Assembly (NCBI GenBank): GCA_012514775.1
Contig: JAAYZQ010000365.1
Span: 1 to 18,241 of the forward strand
Length of the DNA stretch: 18,241 nt
Origin: Anaerolineaceae bacterium
GTDB taxonomy: Bacteria > Chloroflexota > Anaerolineae > JAAYZQ01
Direction of reading: 5' to 3'
The number at the start of each line of letters is the position of its first letter. Positions within the stretch are counted from its first letter, which is position 1. Below the pieces are notes generated by a model. It searched no databases. It was given only the letters and a program-made list of their open reading frames with translations, and was not told the DNA's origin. Shown here one piece after another: positions 5,596 through 13,012 of the stretch. The position numbers and the translations under genes were made by a program.

Positions 5596-7782
5596 GTGGT
5601 GCGTAGCCGGTGGCGGCAGCTCCGCGCGCGGATTCTCACCTGGTCCTTTGTGCCCACGGTGGCCATCCTGGCGGCAGTCGCCGTCCTCACCTTCCTGTCC
5701 TACGAGGGCAAGCTCGAGGACGAGATCGAGGCCCGAAACCGGGAGCGCACCTACCAGGCGGCCAGCCGCCTGCGAGAAGAGGTGCTCAAGTTCTCGGAGC
5801 CCCTGGTCAGCCTCGCCCGGACCCTGGCGATTTACGAGGACTATCCCGTGGGCCAGCGCTCGGCGCTGCAAGACGCCCGGCGGCGCCTGGCGTCCTTTGA
5901 CGGCGGCGTGGTCCTCCTCGACAGCCGCGGCCAGGTGATGGGCGCCGAGCCGGGCCGCCCCGAGATCTTTCGCCAGGACTGGTCGGACCGGCTCTTTTTC
6001 CGGCGCCTGCTGGGCGGCGAGGGCGTCGTCGTGTCGGACGCCCTGGCCGACGGCCCGCAGGGAAGCCAGGTGGTCGTCGTCGCGGTGCCCATCACGAGCC
6101 ACCGCGGCGACTTTCTGGGGGCCCTGGCGGGCATGTTTCGCCTGGGCGAGCCGACCATCAGCGCCTTTTACGCCAGCCTGGTGCGCCTGCGCATCGGCGA
6201 GCAGGGGACGGCCATCCTCGTCGACTCCAGCGGGCAGGTCATCTATCACCCCCAGGCGAACCAGATCGGCACGCAGTTCGAGGACCCCGACCTGTTGGGC
6301 CGCGTCCTGGCGGGGCAGATCGACGCCTACCGCGACGGGGAGCGGGTGGTGGGCATCGCCCCGGTGCCCGGCACGCCGTGGGGCCTCGTCACCGAGGACG
6401 AGTGGGCCAGCCTGACCAGTGCCAGCCGCAGCTATCAGCGGCTCCTCCTGGGGCTGCTCATCCTGGGCATTGTCCTGCCCGCAGTGGGGTTCGGGTTCCT
6501 GGCCCACGAACGGCGCCGCGAAGCCCTGGACCGCGCCCGCCTGGAACAGCAGATGCGCGTGGCGCGGGTCATCCAGCAGACCCTGCTGCCCAAGTCCATG
6601 CCCAACCTGGCCGGCTGGCGGGTGACGGGCCATTACCAGCCGGCGCAGGCCGTGGGCGGCGACTTTTACGATTATGTGAGGCTGGACGACGGCCGCCTCG
6701 GGCTGCTCATCGGCGACGTGACCGACAAGGGGGTGCCCGCGGCCCTGGTCATGGCCACGACGCGCAGCCTGTTGCGCTCCACGGCCCGTGGCTCGGGGTC
6801 GCCGGGCCAGGTGTTGCAGCAGGTGAACGAGCTGCTGGTGCGCGAGATCCCACCCAAGATGTTTGTGACCTGCCTGTACGCCATCCTGGACCCCAAGACG
6901 GGCAGGCTGCGCTTTGCCAACGCCGGCCACAACCTGCCCTACCGCACGCGGAACGGGGCGCGCAACGGCAGCGGCCAGGCGGTCGAGCTGCGGGCCACGG
7001 GCATGCCCCTGGGGCTCATGTCGGGCATGGTGTACGAAGAGGTCGAGACGACCATCGAGCCGGGAGAATGCCTGGTCTTTTACAGCGATGGGCTGGTGGA
7101 AGCCCACAACTCGCACCGCGAGATGTTTGGCAACGCCCGCTTGCAGGCGATCCTGAGCCAGGGGGCCGCCCAGTGCCCGACCCTCATCCAGCGCCTGCTG
7201 TCCGAGCTGGAGAGCTTTACCGGGCGGGGCTGGCAGCAGGAGGACGACGTCACCCTCCTCACCCTGCACCGGGGCACGCCCGAGGATTGCGGGCCCCGGG
7301 ACAAAGCCGGGTCGCCCGGCGTGGGCCACTGGCAGATCCTGGACCACTTCTCGCTGCCCAGCGAGCCCGGCGGCGAGCACCACGCCATTGAGAAGGTGAG
7401 CCGGGCCGTGGACAGGCTGGGGCTGTCGCCCCGGCAACTGGACCGCCTGCAGACGGCCGTGGGCGAGGCGACGATGAACGCCATGGAGCACGGCAACGAA
7501 TATCGCGCCGAGCTTCCCGTGGACATCGAGGTGCTGTGCTCTTCCGAGGCCATCGCCGTGCGCATCACCGACCAGGGGAACGGGCCTCCCCCCGGAGAGC
7601 CGGAAGAGCCCGACATCGAGGCCAAGATCGCGGGGCTCCAGTCTCCCCGCGGCTGGGGGACCTTTCTCATAAAAAAGATGATGGACTGCGTCAACGTCGT
7701 CCAGGACGAGACAGGGCACACCGTGGAGCTCGTCATGCTGCGAGCGCAGCAAGGAAAGGAAAACGCCGGTGCAGCACCTTGA
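5596..7782 (+). CDS. Membrane sensor: dCache domain - SpoIIE-type PP2C phosphatase - RsbW-like HATPase
   Basis: The product is 728 residues. It starts with GTG at 5596, directly after the previous stop, or at the adjacent GTG 5599; GGGAGG at 5585-5590 can serve either. Transmembrane helices are at about 14-35 and 281-303. The segment between them (about 37-275) is extracellular and looks like a double Cache sensor, ending with PGTPWGLVTEDEW. There is no HAMP domain; a short helix (HERRREALDRARLEQQ) leads into the PP2C domain. That domain is complete, with metal-binding acids in GGDFYD (354-359), GDVTDKG (373-379), YSDGLVE (496-502) and EDDVT (549-553). Residues 580-716 are an RsbW-like ATPase with N-box ATMNAMEHGN (625-634, Glu624 just before), ITDQGNG (657-663) and RGWGTFLIKKMMD. 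The family dephosphorylates (PP2C) or phosphorylates (HATPase) STAS proteins; two STAS genes follow. Confidence 0.93.
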   Translation: MVRSRWRQLRARILTWSFVPTVAILAAVAVLTFLSYEGKLEDEIEARNRERTYQAASRLREEVLKFSEPLVSLARTLAIYEDYPVGQRSALQDARRRLASFDGGVVLLDSRGQVMGAEPGRPEIFRQDWSDRLFFRRLLGGEGVVVSDALADGPQGSQVVVVAVPITSHRGDFLGALAGMFRLGEPTISAFYASLVRLRIGEQGTAILVDSSGQVIYHPQANQIGTQFEDPDLLGRVLAGQIDAYRDGERVVGIAPVPGTPWGLVTEDEWASLTSASRSYQRLLLGLLILGIVLPAVGFGFLAHERRREALDRARLEQQMRVARVIQQTLLPKSMPNLAGWRVTGHYQPAQAVGGDFYDYVRLDDGRLGLLIGDVTDKGVPAALVMATTRSLLRSTARGSGSPGQVLQQVNELLVREIPPKMFVTCLYAILDPKTGRLRFANAGHNLPYRTRNGARNGSGQAVELRATGMPLGLMSGMVYEEVETTIEPGECLVFYSDGLVEAHNSHREMFGNARLQAILSQGAAQCPTLIQRLLSELESFTGRGWQQEDDVTLLTLHRGTPEDCGPRDKAGSPGVGHWQILDHFSLPSEPGGEHHAIEKVSRAVDRLGLSPRQLDRLQTAVGEATMNAMEHGNEYRAELPVDIEVLCSSEAIAVRITDQGNGPPPGEPEEPDIEAKIAGLQSPRGWGTFLIKKMMDCVNVVQDETGHTVELVMLRAQQGKENAGAAP

Positions 7783-8173
7783 GGCTGGCGTGCGGCGCCT
7801 GCCCGGCGCCGCCATCGTCGAGATGCGCGGAGAGGTGGACGGCTTTGCCGAGGGAGTGCTCGACAGGGCCTACACCGCCGCCGAAGAAGCTGATCCCGGA
7901 GCCATCATCCTGGACATGGGCGACGTGCGCTACATCAACAGCAAGGGGATCGCCCTGCTCGTCGTGTTGATCATGCGGGCCAGGCAGGCGCAGCGGCGCA
8001 TCCTGGCCTACGGGTTGTGCGAGCACTTTCGCGAGATCTTTCAGATCACCCGGTTGTCGGACTATATCGCCATCTATGACGACGAGGAGAGCGCGCTGGC
8101 CGGGGCCGCGTGGGACGGCCCCCAGAAAAGGGAACGTACCGGAAACGGGACCAGGTTTCAGGCAACGCCCTGA
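7769..8173 (+). CDS. STAS-domain anti-sigma-factor-antagonist-like protein (first of two)
   Basis: The product is 134 residues from GTG 7769, which overlaps the end of the phosphatase gene by 14 nt; AAAGGA lies 8 nt before it, so translation is probably coupled. The STAS fold is seen in AAIVEMRGEVD (14-24), AIILDMGDVRYINSKGIALL (45-64) and ILAYGL...IFQITRL (78-96). Ser58 in INSKG sits where SpoIIAA/RsbV proteins carry the phosphorylated serine, so it is a candidate substrate for the upstream HATPase and PP2C domains. The usual D-S-S-G is changed to N-S-K-G. After about residue 113 the tail (WDGPQKRERTGNG...) is polar and probably disordered. It is clearly a paralogue of the next gene product. 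Confidence 0.9.
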   Translation: MQHLEAGVRRLPGAAIVEMRGEVDGFAEGVLDRAYTAAEEADPGAIILDMGDVRYINSKGIALLVVLIMRARQAQRRILAYGLCEHFREIFQITRLSDYIAIYDDEESALAGAAWDGPQKRERTGNGTRFQATP

Positions 8174-8189
8174 GCCATAAGGAGGCACC

Positions 8190-8573
8190 ATGTCCAACTC
8201 GCCCAAGATCAAGGTTCGCGTTCGCCAGGCCGGCAGCGATACCTGCATCCTGGAGGTGCACGGTGAGCTGACGACCTTTGGCGAAGATCAGCTCATGGCC
8301 GCCTACAACGAAGCGTGCGACCGGAACGTGCGCAACATACTCCTGAATTTCGACGGCCTGGAGTACATGAGCAGCTCGGGCATCGGGCTGCTGGTGACGC
8401 TGCTCATCCGTGCCCAGCGGCAGCAAAAGCGGCTGCTGGCCTGTGGCCTCGACGAGCACTATCGCCACATCTTTGAGCTGACGCGGCTGAACGAGGCCAT
8501 CAGCCTCCACCCCGACGAGGCGTCGGCCCTGGCGGCCGCCGCCAAGCCGGCCGAACAAGCCTATCCCTGGTGA
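8190..8573 (+). CDS. STAS-domain anti-sigma-factor-antagonist-like protein (second of two)
   Basis: The product is 127 residues from ATG 8190, with AAGGAGG about 6 nt upstream, 16 nt after the first STAS gene. Motifs are TCILEVHGELTTF (18-30), ILLNFDGLEYMSSSGIGLL (50-68) and LLACGLDEHYRHIFELTRL. The phospho-serine position in M-S-S-S-G is Ser62, and the segment is closer to the canonical D-S-S-G than in its neighbour. The shared C-terminal pattern (GL-EH-R-IF-TRL-DE-SALA) shows that the two arose by tandem duplication. The family role is to bind an anti-sigma kinase when unphosphorylated. The stop codon lies inside the first unit of a 15-bp tandem repeat that leads into the next gene. Confidence 0.93.
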   Translation: MSNSPKIKVRVRQAGSDTCILEVHGELTTFGEDQLMAAYNEACDRNVRNILLNFDGLEYMSSSGIGLLVTLLIRAQRQQKRLLACGLDEHYRHIFELTRLNEAISLHPDEASALAAAAKPAEQAYPW

Positions 8574-8625
8574 GGAAGGCCCTGGTGAGGGATGCCCTGG
8601 TGAGGGATGCCCTGGTGAGGGAAGC
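8566..8625 (+). repeat. Four tandem copies of a 15-bp unit spanning a stop/start junction
   Basis: The units are 8566-8580, 8581-8595, 8596-8610 and 8611-8625. Units 2 and 3 are identical (CCTGGTGAGGGATGC); unit 4 differs from them by one base and unit 1 by three. Every unit contains GTGA and a GAGG Shine-Dalgarno-like core. The second STAS gene ends in unit 1 (TGA 8571-8573), and the ATG of the ATPase gene begins 1 nt after unit 4. The repeat length is a multiple of three, so copy changes do not shift frame: read in the ATPase frame it encodes VRKAL-VRDAL-VRDAL-VREA. Confidence 0.97.
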
Positions 8626-8626
8626 C

Positions 8627-11341
8627 ATGTTTGTCGATCGCGAACATGAATTGGCGAGCCTGCATCGCCACCTGGCCGAGGCCCTTGCCGGCAACGGCCA
8701 GATCTGCTTTGTGGCGGGCCAGGCGGGCAGCGGCAAGACGGCCCTGGTCCACCATTTCGTGGAACAGGCCTTTGCCGCCAACGCGGAGGTCGCACTGGCC
8801 GCGGGGAGCTGCAACGCCCAGACGGGCGCGGGCGACCCCTACCTGCCCTTCCGCGAGGCCCTGGCGATGCTCACCGGGCAGGTGACGGCCAAGGGCGCGA
8901 AGGCAGGCGGCCCGGCCGAAAACGATCGCCGCCTGCGAACGGTGCTGGTCCGCTCGGTCCAGATCCTGGTGGAAGTGGCGCCCGACCTCGTGGGCGTCCT
9001 CGTGCCGGGGGGCAAGCTCATCGGCGAGTTCGGGAAGGCCATCGCCGAGAAGGTGGGCTGGATGGATCGCCTGGAGTTGCTGGCGGAGAAAAAGGGGCTG
9101 GCCGCCGGCGCGGGCGAGACACCGGCGGAGCAGAGCCGCATCCTGGAGCAGTACACGTCCTTCCTGCAGCGGTTGAGCCAGAAGATCCCCCTTATCCTCT
9201 TCCTGGACGACCTGCAATGGGCCGATGGCGCGTCCATCAACCTCCTTTTTCACCTGGGCCGCCGGTTGGAATCCAGCCGGGTCCTCATCATCGGCTCGTA
9301 CCGGCCCAACGACCTGGCCGCCGGCCGCGAGGGCCAGCGCCATCCCCTGGAGCCCGTCCTGAACGAGCTGACCCGCTATTACGGCGACATCACGCTGGAC
9401 CTGGACGCCATCTCCGAGGAGGGCCAGCGCCGGTTCGTGGACTCGCTCCTCGACTCGGAACCGAATGCCCTGGGAGTAGAGTTCCGCGCGGCGCTTTTCC
9501 GGCACACGGGCGGCCACGCCCTCTATACCGTGGAGCTGCTGCGGGCCATGCAGGAACGCAAGAACATTGTCAAGGACGCCCGGGGGCGCTGGATCGAAGG
9601 GCCGACGCTGGACTGGAGCACGCTGCCGGCCCGCGTCGAGGGCGTCATCGAAGAGCGCATCGACCGCCTGAGCCCCGACCTGCGCGAGATGCTGCAGGTG
9701 GCCAGCGTCGAGGGCGAGCGGTTCTCCGCCGAGGTCATGGCGCGGGTACAGTCGATGCCCGAGCGAGAGGTGGTCCGCCAGCTCAGCGGCGAGCTCCAGA
9801 GGCGCCATCGCCTCATCCAGGCGGAGGGCCTGGTTCAGGTGGGCTACGTGCGGCTGTCGCTCTACCGTTTTGCCCATAACCTGTTCCACCATTACCTCTA
9901 CAACAGCCTGAGCGACGCCGAGCAGCTCTACCTCCACCGCGACGTGGGCCAGGCGCTTGAAGAGCTGGCCGCCGGGCAAACGGAAGAGATGGCCGCGCAA
10001 CTGGCCCACCACTTTGAGAAGGCCGGCCTGCTGGACAAGGCGGCGAGGTACCGGCTGCAGGCCGCCAACCGCGCCAGGCGGCTGTCGGGCTACGACGAGG
10101 CGGCGGCACACCTGGTGCGAGGCCTGGAACTGGCGGCCGGCCTGCCCCCAAGCCCGCAGCAGATGCAACTGGAGACCGAGCTGCAGATCACCCTGGGCAT
10201 GGTCTTTATCGCCCTCTTTGGCTACGGCTCGCCCCGCGTAGACCGGGCCTTTAGCCGTGCCCGGGAGCTGGTGCATCTCATGGGCGATCCGCCCCAGTCG
10301 GCGCAACTGCTGCTGGGCCAGTTGGTCTTTTACCTGATGCGGGGCCAGGTGGGCCACGTTGCCGAAGAAGGCTCGCGCCTCCTGGTCATGGCCCAACAGG
10401 CAGGCGACACGGCTTGTACCCTCATCTGTCACCTGCTGTTGGGCATCTCTGCCATGTACGGCGCCCGGTACGAGACCGCCCGGCAACAGTTGGAGCTCGT
10501 CATCGCCCTCTACAACCCGGGGCTCCACGCCGATCTGACGCACGCCTACGGCCAGGACCCCTGCGTGGCGGCCCATTCCTTCCTGTCGCGCACCATGTGG
10601 CTCCAGGGGCTGCCCGACCAGGCCCGGGAGGCGAGCAAGAGATCGCTGGCCCTCGCCGAGCAGGTCAACCACCCCTACAGCCGCACCATGGCCTCCATCC
10701 ACGCCGCCAGCCTCCACTCCTACCTGCGAGAATGGCCCGAGTGCTATGCCGAGGCCGGCCGGGCCTTTGACCTGGCCCGGGAGCGGGGCTTTGGCGCCTG
10801 GCAGGCCAACGCCAGCATGCTGCGCGGCCTGGCCCAGGTGCACCTGGGCCAGGTGGAGGCCGGACTGGCCGAGCTGACCCAGTCCCTCTTCTTGTGGGAG
10901 GCCAGCGGCGCCGGGCTGGTGTCATATGGCCGCACGAGCCTGGCCGAAGCCTACCTGGTGGCCGGCAGGCAGGCCGAGGGGCTAAGGGCCATAGAAGAGG
11001 CCCTCTACCCCAACGAGGAGGCCTGGTACCTGCCGGAGCAGTACCGGCTGCATGCCGAACTGCTCCTGTTGGAGCCCGGCTTTGAGGACGAGGCGGGCGA
11101 GCTACTGCGCAAGACCCTCGACCTGGCCGGCGCGCAACAGTCCCGGGCGCTGGAGCTGCGCGCGGCCCTCAGCCTGGCCCGCCTCTGTGCCCGCCAGGGC
11201 CGCCAGGCCGAAGGGCTGGCCGTCCTGGAAAGCTGCTACGCCGGTTACCAGGAGGGCCACGATACCATCGAGCTGCGGCAGGCCCGGGAGCTGCTGGCAA
11301 CCGCCCAGGCGACGCCCGAGCCGGAGCAGCCCCTGGCTTGA
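8627..11341 (+). CDS. AAA (AAA_16/STAND-like) ATPase with C-terminal TPR-like repeats, no DNA-binding domain
   Basis: The product is 904 residues from ATG 8627, which has GGTGAGG 6 nt upstream and begins with the usual 'F-V-x-R-E-x-E-L' opening of these ATPases. In-frame GTG codons at 8570, 8585, 8600 and 8615 inside the tandem repeat would add up to 19 residues. Walker A is GQAGSGKT (31-38) and Walker B is LILFLDD (189-195), followed by LQWAD. A winged-helix-like linker follows (ARVEGVIEERIDRLSPDLREML). From about 440 to 890 the protein is an array of helical TPR-type repeats, for example HHFEKAGLLDKAARYRLQAANRA and LAEAYLVAGRQAEGLRAIEEAL. The layout resembles MalT/LAL regulators, but there is no LuxR helix-turn-helix at the end, and no kinase or cyclase domain at the start. 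It is probably a signalling hub whose partners are other operon products. The short gap favours co-translation with the STAS genes. Confidence 0.87.
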   Translation: MFVDREHELASLHRHLAEALAGNGQICFVAGQAGSGKTALVHHFVEQAFAANAEVALAAGSCNAQTGAGDPYLPFREALAMLTGQVTAKGAKAGGPAENDRRLRTVLVRSVQILVEVAPDLVGVLVPGGKLIGEFGKAIAEKVGWMDRLELLAEKKGLAAGAGETPAEQSRILEQYTSFLQRLSQKIPLILFLDDLQWADGASINLLFHLGRRLESSRVLIIGSYRPNDLAAGREGQRHPLEPVLNELTRYYGDITLDLDAISEEGQRRFVDSLLDSEPNALGVEFRAALFRHTGGHALYTVELLRAMQERKNIVKDARGRWIEGPTLDWSTLPARVEGVIEERIDRLSPDLREMLQVASVEGERFSAEVMARVQSMPEREVVRQLSGELQRRHRLIQAEGLVQVGYVRLSLYRFAHNLFHHYLYNSLSDAEQLYLHRDVGQALEELAAGQTEEMAAQLAHHFEKAGLLDKAARYRLQAANRARRLSGYDEAAAHLVRGLELAAGLPPSPQQMQLETELQITLGMVFIALFGYGSPRVDRAFSRARELVHLMGDPPQSAQLLLGQLVFYLMRGQVGHVAEEGSRLLVMAQQAGDTACTLICHLLLGISAMYGARYETARQQLELVIALYNPGLHADLTHAYGQDPCVAAHSFLSRTMWLQGLPDQAREASKRSLALAEQVNHPYSRTMASIHAASLHSYLREWPECYAEAGRAFDLARERGFGAWQANASMLRGLAQVHLGQVEAGLAELTQSLFLWEASGAGLVSYGRTSLAEAYLVAGRQAEGLRAIEEALYPNEEAWYLPEQYRLHAELLLLEPGFEDEAGELLRKTLDLAGAQQSRALELRAALSLARLCARQGRQAEGLAVLESCYAGYQEGHDTIELRQARELLATAQATPEPEQPLA

Positions 11342-11352
11342 AAGGAAACGTT

Positions 11353-13011
11353 ATGTCAAAACCTGTTCTGCTGACCATCGACGACGATCCGGAAGTCCTC
11401 CAGGTCGTAGGCCAGGACCTGCGGCGCCACTATGGCAAGGACTATCGCGTCTTGCAGGCATCCTCGGCCGACGAGGCGCTGGAGACCGTCGAGCAGCTGC
11501 GCCTGCGGGGCGACTCGGTGGCCCTGTTCCTGGTCGACCAGCGTATGCCGGGCAAGAACGGCGTCGAGTTTCTGCAGCAGGCCATCGAGATCCATCCCAC
11601 GGCGATGCGCGTCCTCCTGACGGCCTACAGCGATACGGAGGCGGCCATCCGGGCCATCAACGACGCCCGCGTGCACCACTACCTGCTCAAGCCCTGGCAC
11701 CCGCCGGAGGAGCACCTCTACCCCATCCTGGACGACCTCCTGGCCGAATGGCAGGCCACCTTCCGCCCCTCCTTTGCCGGCGTGCGGGTCATTGGCCACC
11801 GCTGGTCACCCAAGACGCACCAGGCCAAGGATTTCATGGCCCGGAACCAGGTGCCGTACAGTTGGCTGGACCTGGAAAAGGAGCCCGAGGCTGCCCGCCT
11901 CATGGCCCAACTCGGCCTCCAATCGCCGGCGCTGCCCCTCCTGCTCTTTCCCGACGGCGAGTGCCTCCAGGCCCCCAGCAACCAGGAGATCGCGGCCAAG
12001 GTCGGGCTGCAGATCCGGGCCGAGAGCGCGCTGTACGACCTGGTGGTCGTGGGCGGCGGCCCCGCCGGCCTGGCGGCGGCCGTCTATGGCGCGTCCGAGG
12101 GTCTCAGCACGCTGGTCATCGAGCGCGAGGCACCCGGCGGCCAGGCGGGCATGAGCTCTCGCATCGAGAACTACCTGGGGTTTCCCTCGGGCATCTCCGG
12201 GGGCGAGCTGGCGCGGCGGGCGGTCATCCAGGCGCGGCGCTTTGGCGCCGAGATCCTCTCCACGCAAGAGGTGGTGGGGCTCGTGGTGCAGGGCGCCTAC
12301 CGGGGCGTCGTCCTGCGCGACGGCACCGAGGTCGGCGCCCGGGCGGTGGTCATTGCCACGGGGGTTTCGTACCGGCGCCTGGACGTGCCCGGCACCGAGG
12401 CGCTGACCGGCGCGGGTGTGTACTATGGCGCGGGCATGACGGAGGGCCAGTCGGTGCGCGACGAGGACGTGTACATCGTCGGCGGCGCCAACTCGGCGGG
12501 ACAGGCGGCGGTCTATTTCGCCGACTATGCTCGCACGGTCTACATGTTGGTTCGGGGCGAGTCGCTGGCGGTCACCATGTCGCACTACCTGGTGGAGCGG
12601 CTGCAGGCCACGGAGAACATCTGCATCCGCACCTGCACGCAGGTTACGGGCGCCATGGGCAACGAGCACCTGGAGGCGCTCATCCTCACCGACACCAGCA
12701 CGGGCCAGGCGGAGACCGTGCCCGCCACCAGCCTGTTCATCTTTATCGGCGCCCGGCCCCACACCGATTGGCTGGGGCAAGAAGTGCTCCGCGACCAGCA
12801 CGGTTTCGTCGTTTCCGGCCGCGAGCTGATGGACGGGGATCGGCCGCGGGCCTGGCCGCTGCAGCGCCTGCCCTACACCCTGGAGACCAGCGTGCCCGGC
12901 GTCTTTGTCGCCGGAGACGTGCGGCAGGGCTCCATCAAGCGCGTGGCGTCGGCCGTGGGCGAGGGCTCTATCGTCGTGCAGTTCGTGCATCGCTACCTGG
13001 CGGAGGTGTGA
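11353..13011 (+). CDS. Response-regulator receiver fused to thioredoxin-reductase-like flavoprotein; redox cysteine pairs absent
   Basis: The product is 552 residues from ATG 11353, with AAAGGAAA a few nt upstream, 11 nt after the ATPase gene. Residues 4-125 are a receiver: acidic pocket D10-D12, phospho-acceptor Asp62 in VDQRMPGKNG, Thr90, and Lys113 in LLKPW. Residues 142-220 look like a thioredoxin/glutaredoxin-fold domain, but where a CxxC would be it reads HRWSPKTHQ with no cysteine. Residues 228-550 are a thioredoxin-reductase-type two-dinucleotide fold: FAD site VVGGGPAGLAA (232-242), APGGQAG, NAD(P)H site VGGANSAGQAA (376-386), and GVFVAGD (516-522). The CxxC expected after YYGAG is missing (GAGMTEGQ). 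The architecture is known in databases as 'fused response regulator/thioredoxin-disulfide reductase'. Without cysteines it cannot do classical disulfide exchange, so electron transfer to another partner or a sensing role is more likely. Confidence 0.92.
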   Translation: MSKPVLLTIDDDPEVLQVVGQDLRRHYGKDYRVLQASSADEALETVEQLRLRGDSVALFLVDQRMPGKNGVEFLQQAIEIHPTAMRVLLTAYSDTEAAIRAINDARVHHYLLKPWHPPEEHLYPILDDLLAEWQATFRPSFAGVRVIGHRWSPKTHQAKDFMARNQVPYSWLDLEKEPEAARLMAQLGLQSPALPLLLFPDGECLQAPSNQEIAAKVGLQIRAESALYDLVVVGGGPAGLAAAVYGASEGLSTLVIEREAPGGQAGMSSRIENYLGFPSGISGGELARRAVIQARRFGAEILSTQEVVGLVVQGAYRGVVLRDGTEVGARAVVIATGVSYRRLDVPGTEALTGAGVYYGAGMTEGQSVRDEDVYIVGGANSAGQAAVYFADYARTVYMLVRGESLAVTMSHYLVERLQATENICIRTCTQVTGAMGNEHLEALILTDTSTGQAETVPATSLFIFIGARPHTDWLGQEVLRDQHGFVVSGRELMDGDRPRAWPLQRLPYTLETSVPGVFVAGDVRQGSIKRVASAVGEGSIVVQFVHRYLAEV

Positions 13012-13012
13012 G

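Noticed and set aside
4102..7815. A 1237-codon open frame on the minus strand opposite the SBP and phosphatase genes
   Set aside because: It is the mirror of two well-supported genes; in very GC-rich DNA antisense frames rarely contain stops. The translation is low-complexity (G/H/Q/D/L-rich) with no domain motif.
8561..10843. A 760-codon open frame on the minus strand opposite the ATPase gene
   Set aside because: Same antisense effect; repeated G-H-Q-A-L-rich text without motifs, while the plus strand has intact Walker motifs.
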